This document shows, one piece after another, positions 1 to 7,809 of a stretch of 11,291 nt of DNA. The DNA lies in the NCBI GenBank assembly GCA_023145955.1, contig JAGLDA010000022.1, positions 1-11,291 of the forward strand. Direction: 5' to 3'. The DNA is from Bacteroidales bacterium (GTDB lineage: Bacteria; Bacteroidota; Bacteroidia; Bacteroidales; UBA1556). The first letter of the stretch is position 1; each line of letters opens with the position of its first letter. Both the position numbers and the translations under genes were made by a program. Under the pieces are notes generated by a model that searched no databases, had not been told where the DNA came from, and worked only from the letters and a program-made list of their open reading frames with translations.

Positions 1-1
1 A

Positions 2-30
2 ACTGCCTACTGAAAAGACTGCCACTAAAA
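2..30. repeat. Degenerate heptad repeat at the left edge
   Basis: Units of about seven bases starting with ACT follow one another: ACTGCCT (2-8), ACTGAAA (9-15), then after AG, ACTGCC (18-23) and ACTAAAA (24-30). The repeat overlaps the stop codon of the minus-strand lipoprotein gene at 25-27. It probably continues past the left edge, so its true length cannot be judged here. With four imperfect units it could be chance, but a clear heptamer repeat sits in the same kind of place at 1502-1566. Confidence 0.4.
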
Positions 31-846
31 AACCACATCACTTTGAATATAATCAGCATTTAAATCCAATGCTTTCTGTTTTTTACTATTATTATTTACT
101 GTCCAAATCTGTATTTTGAGTCCCTTATCGTGTAAAGTTTTTATATTTCTTTCATTTAGACTAGTATCGTTCATATTGAAAGATAGCCCCGTATAATTAT
201 GCTTAATTGCAAAGTCCATTTTAGTAGTAAAGTTATTAAACCCCAGATAATACACTTCTATTTTATTATAATCGCGTACTATTTCGTCAAGGAAATAAGT
301 ATAATCAGTTTCCACAAGTAATAAATCACCTAAATCATACTTATTATATAAACGAATTATCTCTGTAGCAATTTCTTTTTGATATTCCCAAGATATGTTT
401 TGTTTAGGTAGGCATGAGTTTTCAAAATAGCCCTTTATATCTAATGAGATATATTTGTCGTCATCTAAAGAGTTTTGATATTTTAAGACCTCATCTAATT
501 TGCATAATTGTTGCCATTTAGGGAGGTTAGAATTTATGGCAATAATTTCTGCATCAGTAGAGCTAGGAATACATCTGGGTGATAATGTATCAAAAGAATA
601 TAGGTCAGAGTTATGATAAAGCCAAATAGTGCCAGATTTACTCATTTGTACATCTACCTCTATACCATCAAAATTCTTAAATCCATATTTTGCTGCTGCA
701 ATAGTATTTTCAAAAATCGTATCGTAATTATCAATGCTAATTTCATTTCCAGAACCTCTGTGAGCAATAATTTTTGAATCATTATTGCAAGAATAAAGCA
801 TTGAAATAACAGCAGTTAGTAATATAAAATGTTTTAGCTTTTTCAT
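25..846 (-). CDS. Glycerophosphodiester phosphodiesterase-like lipoprotein
   Basis: This 273-residue protein most resembles the GDPD family, which hydrolyses glycerophosphodiesters to glycerol-3-phosphate and an alcohol in a TIM-barrel fold. The hallmark residues are visible: H29-R30-G in IIAHRG, E46-N47-T48 in the ENT segment, metal ligands E63 and D65 in GIEVDVQ, and H78 in WLYHNSDL. The usual C-terminal strand appears as IQIWTVN near 245-251, followed by a closing SD near the end. The N-terminus is a lipoprotein signal with lipobox LYSC and C20 as the acylated cysteine, so the enzyme is predicted to be membrane-anchored outside the cytoplasm. Residues after C20 (NNDS) give only a weak hint of surface export. 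The ATG lies 8 bases after the methyltransferase stop codon ends (6 intervening bases), so the two are probably co-transcribed. The stop codon lies in a degenerate heptad repeat. Substrate is unknown. Confidence 0.85.
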   Translation of the reverse strand: MKKLKHFILLTAVISMLYSCNNDSKIIAHRGSGNEISIDNYDTIFENTIAAAKYGFKNFDGIEVDVQMSKSGTIWLYHNSDLYSFDTLSPRCIPSSTDAEIIAINSNLPKWQQLCKLDEVLKYQNSLDDDKYISLDIKGYFENSCLPKQNISWEYQKEIATEIIRLYNKYDLGDLLLVETDYTYFLDEIVRDYNKIEVYYLGFNNFTTKMDFAIKHNYTGLSFNMNDTSLNERNIKTLHDKGLKIQIWTVNNNSKKQKALDLNADYIQSDVVF

Positions 847-852
847 TACTGC

Positions 853-1494
853 TTATTTTTTACGAATCATCATTATACCATCTCTTAGAGGAAGAAGCAT
901 ATTGTCTACTCTATTGTCGTTTGTTATTTTAGTATTAAACTCATGTATAGCAATAGTCTCTCTATCTTGATTTTTGTCAATATCTAGCACTTTTCCACTC
1001 CAAAGTACGTTGTCGGCAAGAATCCATGCTCCAGAAGGTAATCTATCAATCAAAATATCAAAATAATTTGAGTAATTATGTTTGTCGGCATCCATAAATA
1101 CTAAATCAAAGCTGGTATTGAGTGTTGGTATTATCTCCAATGCGTTGCCAATATGCATAACCACCTTATGTGTAAGCCCCGCAAGCTCAAAATATTTATT
1201 TGCTATATTCTCAAGTTCTGCATTTATATCAATGGTGTGCAATACGCCATCATCGGCAAGGGCAGAGGCCATACATATTGCCGAATATCCTGTATAAGTT
1301 CCTATTTCAAGAATATTTTTTGCGCCACTCATAGCTACTATTTGCTCTAGAAACTTGCATTGCATTTTTCCACTTAGCATTCTTGGACGCATTACCTTCA
1401 ATTGAGTTTCTCTCTCTAGTTTATCTAAAACAGAAGCTAATCCCTTGCTATTACTAATGCAATACTCTTCTATGTTCTTATTAATAATGTTCAT
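853..1494 (-). CDS. Class I SAM-dependent O-methyltransferase (COMT/YrrM-like)
   Basis: A 213-residue cytoplasmic enzyme of the Methyltransf_3 family, which transfers a methyl group from S-adenosylmethionine to a hydroxyl, typically of a catechol-like acceptor, using a divalent metal. SAM-binding motif I is ILEIGTYTGYS (61-71), and the acidic residue for the ribose hydroxyls is D89 in HTIDI. The metal ligands expected from catechol O-methyltransferase are present: D135 in MDADKHNY, and D161 and N162 in ADNVLWSGKV. Length is normal for the bacterial family. The start is the ATG at 1492-1494, preceded by AGGA nine bases upstream, supplied by the last heptamer unit. I see no TAnnTTTG promoter in the 60-base gap upstream, so it is probably read from the M16 promoter. 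The acceptor in vivo is not predictable. Confidence 0.9.
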   Translation of the reverse strand: MNIINKNIEEYCISNSKGLASVLDKLERETQLKVMRPRMLSGKMQCKFLEQIVAMSGAKNILEIGTYTGYSAICMASALADDGVLHTIDINAELENIANKYFELAGLTHKVVMHIGNALEIIPTLNTSFDLVFMDADKHNYSNYFDILIDRLPSGAWILADNVLWSGKVLDIDKNQDRETIAIHEFNTKITNDNRVDNMLLPLRDGIMMIRKK

Positions 1495-1501
1495 TTAATA
1501 A

Positions 1502-1566
1502 ATTCCTAATTCCTAATTCCTAATTCCTAATTCCCCATTCCCCATTCCCCATTCCTAATTCCCATT
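1502..1566. repeat. Heptamer tandem repeat, ATTCCTA / ATTCCCC
   Basis: On the plus strand there are four copies of ATTCCTA (1502-1529), three of ATTCCCC (1530-1550), one more ATTCCTA (1551-1557) and a six-base ATTCCC (1558-1563), followed by a decayed copy. It fills the gap between the M16 peptidase and the methyltransferase. The M16 stop codon (1555-1557) and the codons for its last two residues lie inside it. At the other end it supplies the AGGA in front of the methyltransferase. Such heptamer arrays resemble the short tandemly repeated sequences known from cyanobacterial intergenic regions. Copy number is likely to vary between strains. Confidence 0.95.
1504..1507 (-). promoter_or_regulatory. 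Ribosome-binding site AGGA of the O-methyltransferase
   Basis: Read on the minus strand, AGGA is followed by nine bases and then ATG. The motif is part of the TAGGAAT heptamer, so the repeat array carries five AGGA copies in tandem upstream of the start. Bacteroidota often initiate without a strong Shine-Dalgarno, so use of this site is inferred. Confidence 0.45.
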
Positions 1567-2784
1567 CTTATAAATCAGAGAGCTAAGTTTGTTAGCGTCA
1601 AAAACCTCATTTGCAATTTCCAAGAGTTCCTCAGATTTTACTTCATCTATTTCGTTAGTCATAACTTCTATAGGGTCAATTTTATCATAAACGAGTATGC
1701 TTTTTCCAATGCTTAATAGTTCATTAACATTAGATTCCTGCGCTATGGCTATTTGTCCTATTAGTTGCTGTTTAGCACGTTGTAGTTGAAGACTGCCAAG
1801 TTTCTTATTTCTAAGTTTGGCGAGTTCTTTATGAGTTAGCTTTATAGTTTTATCTAGTGAGCCAAAATCGGTTCCTAAATAAATGCTTAATATTCCTGTA
1901 TCGGTATAAGGTGTATAATTTGATTCTATATTATAGCAAAAGCCATATTTCTCACGAATACCCATATTTAGCCGAGTGTTTAGCCCCGGACCACCAAGAA
2001 TATTATTCAATAGTATTAGTTTATTTCTATCTTTATGTTTAGCACTATAAGCCTCGTTGGCAATAATACAATGTGCCTGGTGGATGGCTTTATTCTTAAT
2101 TTCCTCTTTAGGTTTGTAATTATCAAATTTCTTTCTTTTGAAATTACGAAGTCGGGTAGGAGCAGCGTCAAAATGTTTCTCGCATAGGGAAACAAACTTT
2201 TTAAAATCAAAATTTCCCACAGAGCATATTACAGTTTCATCGGTATGGAAATTATTGAATACAAAGTTTAAAACATCGTTTCTTTCAAAGCTTTTCACAT
2301 GTTTTTTAGTTCCTAATATATTTCTTCCCATAGGATGCCCCTTATAAACAAGGTCCTCTATTTCGTCAAAAATTTCCTCAGCAGGATTGTCTCTGTATGA
2401 GTTTATTTCGTCAATAATAATATCTTTCTCTTTATCAATCTCCTTTTTAGGAAATTGCGAGTGAAGGGATATATCAGAAAATAGTTCTAATGTGCGATCA
2501 TAATATTGTGGTAAAAACGATGCGTAAATACAAATCTCTTCTTTTGTAGTAAAAGCGTTTATTTCTCCGCCGATATTTTCAAGGCTTGAAAGTATGTGGA
2601 ATGATTTACGCTTATTAGTTCCTTTAAATATTGTATGCTCAATAAAATGCGCAATTCCCTGTTCTTTCTCCTTCTCATCGCGCGAACCTGTATTTACCAT
2701 CAGAGCACAATGCGCTACCATGTTTGTAACAGGTTTATGAACTATGCGAATCCCGTTTTTTAAGGTATGTCGTAAATATTCCAT
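1555..2784 (-). CDS. M16 family zinc metallopeptidase (processing peptidase-like)
   Basis: A 409-residue single-unit M16B-type peptidase. The inverted zinc motif HxxEH is HFIEH at 46-50: H46 and H50 bind zinc, and E49 is the catalytic base. The third ligand is E126 in IIIDEINSY, at the spacing the family requires. The second half (about 168-345) is the M16 C-terminal domain, with the conserved NNILGGPGLNTRL segment and the REKYGFCYNI segment (277-286) that shapes the substrate cleft. No signal peptide is visible, so a cytoplasmic location is predicted; substrates are probably peptides or short unfolded proteins. All catalytic residues are present, so it should be active. It heads the minus-strand operon. 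Its last codons and stop come from the heptamer repeat, which suggests the original C-terminus was altered there. Confidence 0.93.
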   Translation of the reverse strand: MEYLRHTLKNGIRIVHKPVTNMVAHCALMVNTGSRDEKEKEQGIAHFIEHTIFKGTNKRKSFHILSSLENIGGEINAFTTKEEICIYASFLPQYYDRTLELFSDISLHSQFPKKEIDKEKDIIIDEINSYRDNPAEEIFDEIEDLVYKGHPMGRNILGTKKHVKSFERNDVLNFVFNNFHTDETVICSVGNFDFKKFVSLCEKHFDAAPTRLRNFKRKKFDNYKPKEEIKNKAIHQAHCIIANEAYSAKHKDRNKLILLNNILGGPGLNTRLNMGIREKYGFCYNIESNYTPYTDTGILSIYLGTDFGSLDKTIKLTHKELAKLRNKKLGSLQLQRAKQQLIGQIAIAQESNVNELLSIGKSILVYDKIDPIEVMTNEIDEVKSEELLEIANEVFDANKLSSLIYKNGN

Positions 2785-2826
2785 TTATCTTTTTATAGTA
2801 ATTTTCTAAATCTAAATATGTGGCAG

Positions 2827-2834
2827 CAAAAGTA
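2827..2834 (-). promoter_or_regulatory. Probable -7 box of the M16 operon promoter
   Basis: The minus strand reads TACTTTTG, an exact match to the Bacteroidota -7 consensus TAnnTTTG, about 42 bases upstream of the M16 start codon. This predicts a leader of roughly 35 bases. No good -33 TTTG lies at normal spacing, so the call rests on the -7 box and its position. Confidence 0.55.
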
Positions 2835-2846
2835 ACTAAATCTATA

Positions 2847-2986
2847 TAAAATAAAAACCTCCAAATCGGATGATTTGGAGGAAAAAATAATTAATCACTA
2901 ATTAATAAAATTGAGGTAGGAGTATTTGTATAGTGTTGCTTAAATAGCCATTGTTATAAAATATAAAATACCTCAGTATAATATAT
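2847..2986 (-). ncRNA. Candidate small RNA between a promoter-like box and a terminator
   Basis: The segment starts about six bases after a minus-strand TATATTTG box (2992-2999) and ends at a strong intrinsic terminator, giving a predicted transcript of about 130-140 bases. No protein-coding frame longer than a few codons is visible. The 7-base arms at 2969-2975 and 2912-2918 (TGAGGTA and TACCTCA on the minus strand) could pair across a 50-base loop, and the terminator hairpin forms the 3' end. It does not match an RNA family I recognise. The alternative is plain 3' untranslated sequence of the gene ending at 3067. Confidence 0.25.
2858..2881 (-). terminator. Intrinsic terminator, minus strand
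   Basis: A perfect 10-bp stem (2858-2867 with 2872-2881) closes a four-base loop. On the minus strand it is followed by TTTTTATTTTA. On the plus strand it is followed by A-rich sequence, so it works in the minus direction only. It lies about 185 bases after the Asp-box gene stop and before the M16 promoter, insulating the two. Confidence 0.85.
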
Positions 2987-2991
2987 TAATG

Positions 2992-2999
2992 CAAATATA
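2992..2999 (-). promoter_or_regulatory. Possible -7 box TATATTTG
   Basis: An exact TAnnTTTG match on the minus strand. A TTTG lies upstream at 3014-3017, but the 14-base spacing is shorter than usual, and the area is very A/T-rich, so a chance match is possible. If active, it would drive the candidate RNA that ends at the 2858-2881 terminator. Confidence 0.3.
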
Positions 3000-3066
3000 A
3001 AAAAAATAACTAACAAAAGTTAGAATAATTAATAATTATTATTTATTTTCTAAACGGTATTAATTA

Positions 3067-5595
3067 TTAATTTATAATAACCTTGTATACAGAAGAATAT
3101 GTATCAGACGTAATTCTGAAAAAATAAATTCCATGAGGTAAATTTGATGTATTTATAGAAGTTTTACTGTTGTTTAGACTGATATTATCTCTTATTATGC
3201 TACCAATATTGTTTATAATAGTAAGTTTTGTGTTTTTTTGCAAAACTTGCTCAAGTTCTATATTTATAAAGTCATTAGCCGGATTTGGATATATTTTTAC
3301 ATTTAGATTACTACTGGTGTAATTTTCTATACTTGTAGCATAAGGATAAGTAACTGATTCCCATAAACCTCTTCCGTATGTTGCTGCTCTAATTTTATCA
3401 CCTGCTTCAAATAACTCAAGCTCGTTTACAATAACATTGGGTAGGTCTTTCATAAATGGTACCCAGTCATTTAAATTTGTATCGTAATAGTAAACTCCTA
3501 AATCTGTTCCAATATAAAGTCCATTTGCAGTATTTGGAGCATTCACAATAGTATTTACAGGGTAATTAGGCAACGAATTAGAAATATTAGTCCATGTAGT
3601 ACCTCCATCTAAAGTTTGATATACTTTTTGCCCATTGCTAAAGCCAGATTTTGTAATCCATACTTTATCAGGGTCTGCTTTATTTATTGCTATTGATGTT
3701 ACGCTTCCACCACCAATACTCCCAGAAACAGTAGTCCAATTTTGTCCTCCATTAATAGTTTTGTATAAAGTAGTAGCGTTTGCAGTCCATATAATTGATG
3801 AGTTTGTTCCAGCCGAGGCAAGTGCATTAAGAGTATAAGAAGTGCTCCAGTTAGATATTTTCGTCCAAGAATTACCTTTGTTTTGAGTCCTCCACACATT
3901 TTTGTAACCAGCTAATAAGAGGCTAGAGTTATTGTCGTCCATTATATATGGTGTAACCCAAGCTCCCGGTTCAGATATTGATCCTGAAATTGATGACCAT
4001 GAGCTTCCTCCATTATAACTTCTTCTTATTTCGCCATTATAAATTGATCCGTATATCGTCATGTTATTGCTATGGCTTATTATGCATTCCATGCCATCGC
4101 CTCCGAGTACAAAATTCCAACTACTAGTCATTAGGTTAGAGCCATTATCTTGCCAGCCAGTCATAATTTTATTAGCATTGGTTTTAGAACCTCCCATGCG
4201 ATACATTTGTGCTATTGATAATAAATTATTCTCTTCGTTCCAGCTGCTTCCATTATTTGTTGATTTTGACACTCCACCATCAGTACATGCCCATAGGGTG
4301 CCACTGTTGTGAGTGCTGTATTTTAGCATATGTATATCAGCATGCACATATGGTACGCCGTAGCCTGCTAACCAATATCCTGCAATAGACCACGTGGCAC
4401 CACCGTTACTTGAAGTCCACATATTTACTCCACCAACAAATAACTTGTTTTTATTTACAGGCGAAACTGTTAAAGCTAAATCATACCATGCTTGTCCACC
4501 TTGGTCGTTGCCTGCTTTAGCCCAGCCTAATACATTTGGTGAGCTTGATTTTTTTGTAAAATTATTGCCACCATCTACAGATTGATATATACCATTATAA
4601 CCACCATCAGAACTCTTGCCCGAAAGTGCGTATAAGTAATTAGAGTCATCTGTTGTAACAGCTAATTCTATTCTAGAAGAACCATTTATAGTTAGTTTTG
4701 TAGTAAATGTAGCTCCTGCATCTGTAGAAATAAATATTTTATTTGCTGAAGCCAAGTATATAGTGTTTGGACTACCTGGCTTGAATTTAATATCTTTATA
4801 AGATCCAAGTTTCTTACGGTTCCATGTTTGACCACCATCGGTAGTTTTATAAAATCCCATGCTTGTAGAAACATATACAATATCAGGGTCGGTAGGGTGT
4901 ACTAACAAACGGTAGGTTTTACGCTTGTGAGTATAATCGTAGCTTAAACCTGTGGTGTTCCATGTATTTCCACCATTAGTAGATTTAAGAACGCCAATAG
5001 TATAGGTGTCGTTACCGTCAATGTCGCCACTAGCAGCATATATTATATTGGCATTGCTAGGAGCGTATTTTATATCTGAAAATCCAATGGATGCTAAGTC
5101 GTCAGTATTTGTAGTCCAAGACGAACCCCCATTATCACTTCTCCATATTCCTCCTGATGGAGCTCCAATAATAAGTTTGCTACTATTAGTTGGATGAAAA
5201 TCTATGCAATTTATTCTTCCACTTCCGCCGCCATTTGCAGGGCCAAAAGGTCCTAGTTGAACCCACTTGCCAGCAACTCCTATGCTCTTTGCTGTAGAAA
5301 TACTCTTTTGTATTGCTTTGTAATCAGAAACTCTATTTTGAGGCAATTTTAATTTACCATTATTTCCTATTCTGTTTAATTGAAAGTATTCTATACGTTT
5401 AAACTGTTTGTATCCTTTTCCTTTTTCGTAATCTTTATTGCTCCAATAGGAGTTGAAAGATGCTTGCTTTTGCTCAAAAGTTAGGCTAGTGTCTTGCATG
5501 TCAGAAACCCACTGCTGTGCATTAACGTTCTTATAATCAATAACTAATGCTAAGAAGAAAAAAATAAATATGGTTGCTAATTTAATATGTTTCAT
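3067..5595 (-). CDS. T9SS-exported Asp-box (BNR) repeat protein
   Basis: With the start at the ATG at 5593-5595 the product has 842 residues. A frame open to a TTG at 5641-5643 adds 16 residues, but only the ATG gives a clean signal peptide: MKHIK, a hydrophobic core and cleavage near VNA|QQ. Eleven Asp-boxes (S/T-x-D/N-x-G-x-x-W/F) lie near residues 153, 205, 251, 290, 339, 395, 445, 526, 570, 613 and 661, for example SDNGGSSW and TTDGGQTW. These mark beta-propeller blades as in sialidase, GH74 or sortilin-like proteins. They are structural and do not prove glycosidase activity. Residues about 768-842 are a T9SS type A sorting domain, from IYPNPANDF through LPHGIYFFRI to a final KVIIN. The protein should cross the outer membrane by T9SS and be surface-anchored or released. 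It is divergent from a second T9SS gene. Its target is unknown. Confidence 0.9.
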   Translation of the reverse strand: MKHIKLATIFIFFFLALVIDYKNVNAQQWVSDMQDTSLTFEQKQASFNSYWSNKDYEKGKGYKQFKRIEYFQLNRIGNNGKLKLPQNRVSDYKAIQKSISTAKSIGVAGKWVQLGPFGPANGGGSGRINCIDFHPTNSSKLIIGAPSGGIWRSDNGGSSWTTNTDDLASIGFSDIKYAPSNANIIYAASGDIDGNDTYTIGVLKSTNGGNTWNTTGLSYDYTHKRKTYRLLVHPTDPDIVYVSTSMGFYKTTDGGQTWNRKKLGSYKDIKFKPGSPNTIYLASANKIFISTDAGATFTTKLTINGSSRIELAVTTDDSNYLYALSGKSSDGGYNGIYQSVDGGNNFTKKSSSPNVLGWAKAGNDQGGQAWYDLALTVSPVNKNKLFVGGVNMWTSSNGGATWSIAGYWLAGYGVPYVHADIHMLKYSTHNSGTLWACTDGGVSKSTNNGSSWNEENNLLSIAQMYRMGGSKTNANKIMTGWQDNGSNLMTSSWNFVLGGDGMECIISHSNNMTIYGSIYNGEIRRSYNGGSSWSSISGSISEPGAWVTPYIMDDNNSSLLLAGYKNVWRTQNKGNSWTKISNWSTSYTLNALASAGTNSSIIWTANATTLYKTINGGQNWTTVSGSIGGGSVTSIAINKADPDKVWITKSGFSNGQKVYQTLDGGTTWTNISNSLPNYPVNTIVNAPNTANGLYIGTDLGVYYYDTNLNDWVPFMKDLPNVIVNELELFEAGDKIRAATYGRGLWESVTYPYATSIENYTSSNLNVKIYPNPANDFINIELEQVLQKNTKLTIINNIGSIIRDNISLNNSKTSINTSNLPHGIYFFRITSDTYSSVYKVIIN

Positions 5596-5621
5596 AAGGT
5601 GTATGTGTTGTATATATAATG

Positions 5622-5629
5622 CGAAAATA
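5622..5629 (-). promoter_or_regulatory. Weak -7 box for the Asp-box gene
   Basis: The minus strand reads TATTTTCG, one mismatch from TAnnTTTG, 26 bases before the ATG. A second one-mismatch site, TATGATTG, lies at 5641-5648. Neither has a convincing -33 element. One of them is probably the promoter, since the gene needs one in this 104-base divergent region. Confidence 0.3.
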
Positions 5630-5654
5630 ATATATTTTTTCAATCATAATTATT

Positions 5655-5662
5655 TATCTTTG
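5655..5662 (+). promoter_or_regulatory. -7 box TATCTTTG of the plus-strand T9SS gene
   Basis: An exact TAnnTTTG match. The predicted transcript start is near 5668-5670. That would leave no leader for a TTG start at 5670 but about 30 bases for the GTG start at 5700, so the site also helps decide the start codon. Confidence 0.55.
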
Positions 5663-5699
5663 GTGTTTATTGTCACATACTAATCAATACCTAAATATT

Positions 5700-7586
5700 G
5701 TGAAAAAATATATAATCTATTTATTCTTATTGTCAATTATATTTATATCAAATACAGTTTTACAAGCTCAAGTAAAGGTGGAGTATTCCACAATAAAATT
5801 GAATAGTACAATTAAGCCATTAGATAATACTAATGATTGGCTTTTTGAAATACAGAATTTAGACCCTACCCAAGGAAATGTTATTTATAAACAATACTTT
5901 GCTTCTCAAAAACGTAAGGTAAATAAGAAATACGCTTCTATGAGAATGGGTGAATATATTGGAAATAATTTGCATAGTACAGATGTAGATACTCCAATTG
6001 TAGATTATTCATTTGTAGGTAATGAGTATTCTTATAGCGCACCCAATGACAATACTATGGCGGTTTCTAATGATGGAATAGTTGTGTCGGCAATAAATAC
6101 TAATATTATTTTTTATGATACAAAAAAAGACACTTTACTAAAAAGAATGTCTTTAAGATATTTTTCAAGAAATGTAGATGGTATTAGTAACCATCAGTAT
6201 GATCCAAAGGCTATTTATGATTATCAAAATGATAGATTTATATTAGTTTATTTGGCAGGATCTGGCACCTCGGGATCATCGGATATCATTATCGCTTTTT
6301 CTACCACTAATAATCCATTAGACGAGTGGAATATATATGCAATAGAAGGGAATCCATTTAATGATAGTTCATGGACAGATTATCCATCTATATCATTGTC
6401 TGACAAAGAATTGTTTATAACAGGAAATTTAATAAAAACGGGTAATGGTTCATGGCAAACATCTTTTAAACAAAGTTTGATATGGCAAATTGATAAGCAA
6501 GATGGTTTTGAAGGTGAGATTCTTGATATGGCCATATTCTCCAATATAAAACATAAAGGAATACCATGTAGAAATATACACCCAGTTAGAGGTGGAGATA
6601 AGTTTTATGGCCCCGACATGTATTTCTTGTCTGAGCGAAATTTTGATATAGAGAACGATACCTTTTTCGTTATGAAAGTAGATAAGTATTTAAGTGAAGG
6701 TGATTTGACTTTAGAAGTTGAAGCTATTGTTTCTGATGAGAAATATGGCATGCCTCCCAATGCTTTGCAGCCTGCCCTTACTGATTCATTGTCAACAAAT
6801 GATTCTCGTGTATTGGGAGCTTTTTATTATGATAATAAAATTCAATTTGTTGGCAATTCGGTGGATGTGCTTACTGGCCATGCATCCTTTTATCATGGAA
6901 TAGTAAACCTTGCTGAGAATAATAGAAATCTTCATCTAAATATTTTTTCTGATTCATTATTAGAATATGGCTACCCTAATATTTCCTTTTGTGGAACTAC
7001 TGCAGAAAGTCAGCAATCAATTATTACCTATAATTATAGTTCATATAAAACTTTACCAGGCATGGCTTCATTTATTTATAAAGGAAAAGATGACGCTTAT
7101 AGTGTCCCAATAATTCTTAAAGAAGGAGAATCTACAATACAAGTATTGAATGGAAATGAACGTTGGGGAGATTACTCAGCTAGCCAGCCAATGTATAATA
7201 AGCCAGGCCAAGTGTGGGCTGCGGCAACATATGGTAAGAAGTACTACTCTATTCGCGCTTATGGCACCTGGATAACATCACTAAATACACAACTAACGGA
7301 TGAGGTTAGTATTTCTGATGGAAAGATTGACTCTAAAGTATACCCAAACCCTGTGGGTAAGGAGATGGCAGTTGTGGAATTTACCCTTGAAGAAAAAGAG
7401 GAAATAAAAATTCAAATTGTAGATGTCAACGGTAGGTTTATAGATGAAATATACAGCCAACAAGCAGAAAGAGGTAGAAATAGAATTAGCTTTACAACTG
7501 CTCCATTAGTAAGTGGGTTATATTTTGTGATTATAAGAAATGAAAATAGTATTATTAAAACTCATAAAATAAGTGTGATAAATTAG
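5700..7586 (+). CDS. T9SS-exported protein of unknown function, beta-propeller-like
   Basis: I place the start at GTG 5700, giving 628 residues. The next residues (KKYIIYLFLL, then a hydrophobic run to LQA|Q near 23/24) form a signal peptide at the very N-terminus. A longer frame from TTG 5670 would push it inward and would begin at the predicted transcript start. The central region carries motifs common in exported Bacteroidota proteins with predicted propeller folds: NDNTMAVS (116-123), YDPKAIYDYQNDRFILVYL (167-185), and W-TDYPSI (225-231) followed by KELFITGN. I know no catalytic assignment. Residues 547-628 are a T9SS sorting domain: VYPNPVGKE, an IQIVDVNGR strand, LVSGLYFVII and a final KISVIN. 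It is transcribed away from the Asp-box gene, and both probably use the same secretion machinery. A surface role in binding or degradation is only a guess. Confidence 0.85.
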   Translation: MKKYIIYLFLLSIIFISNTVLQAQVKVEYSTIKLNSTIKPLDNTNDWLFEIQNLDPTQGNVIYKQYFASQKRKVNKKYASMRMGEYIGNNLHSTDVDTPIVDYSFVGNEYSYSAPNDNTMAVSNDGIVVSAINTNIIFYDTKKDTLLKRMSLRYFSRNVDGISNHQYDPKAIYDYQNDRFILVYLAGSGTSGSSDIIIAFSTTNNPLDEWNIYAIEGNPFNDSSWTDYPSISLSDKELFITGNLIKTGNGSWQTSFKQSLIWQIDKQDGFEGEILDMAIFSNIKHKGIPCRNIHPVRGGDKFYGPDMYFLSERNFDIENDTFFVMKVDKYLSEGDLTLEVEAIVSDEKYGMPPNALQPALTDSLSTNDSRVLGAFYYDNKIQFVGNSVDVLTGHASFYHGIVNLAENNRNLHLNIFSDSLLEYGYPNISFCGTTAESQQSIITYNYSSYKTLPGMASFIYKGKDDAYSVPIILKEGESTIQVLNGNERWGDYSASQPMYNKPGQVWAAATYGKKYYSIRAYGTWITSLNTQLTDEVSISDGKIDSKVYPNPVGKEMAVVEFTLEEKEEIKIQIVDVNGRFIDEIYSQQAERGRNRISFTTAPLVSGLYFVIIRNENSIIKTHKISVIN

Positions 7587-7809
7587 CGTTTTGGAACTTC
7601 TAACTGTGTAGTATATTGATTATTACAAAGTAAAAATAAATTTGCTTGATTGACTTGGGCTTTGCTTTGCATAACGACTGCAATATGAAATTTTGGGCAT
7701 TTTAAAACTCAAATCTTTAAGTTTACCACATCGTTTATTTATTACTAATTTGTTCATATTTAACGCTTTCCGCCCAATTTTTTATATTGTTTATTGTAAG
7801 CCGTTTTAT
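7587..7809. other. Convergent intergenic region, no gene
   Basis: No coding frame and no strong terminator hairpin is visible between the two converging genes. TTGGGC occurs at 7655-7660 and 7693-7698, and its complement GCCCAA at 7772-7777. The motif GCATAACGACTGC (7669-7681) resembles the sequence at 8412-8424 on the far side of the YdeI-like gene. Confidence 0.6.

Noticed and set aside
3010..3023. Small inverted repeat CTAAC-AAAA-GTTAG after the Asp-box gene
   Set aside because: A five-bp A/T-rich stem with no following T run is too weak for a terminator, and a much better one lies at 2858-2881.
3635..5197. Several open frames of 60-80 codons antisense to the Asp-box gene
   Set aside because: They are shadows of a repetitive Gly/Ser/Thr-rich coding sequence, with no start context, promoter or family resemblance.
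3067..5595. Calling the Asp-box protein a sialidase or xyloglucanase
   Set aside because: Asp-boxes are structural and occur in many non-enzymatic propellers. I could not identify the catalytic residues of any glycosidase family.
5596..5643. Sixteen-residue N-terminal extension of the Asp-box protein from a TTG codon
   Set aside because: It would bury the signal peptide, starts with a rare codon and overlaps the likely promoter. The ATG at 5593-5595 gives a normal signal sequence.
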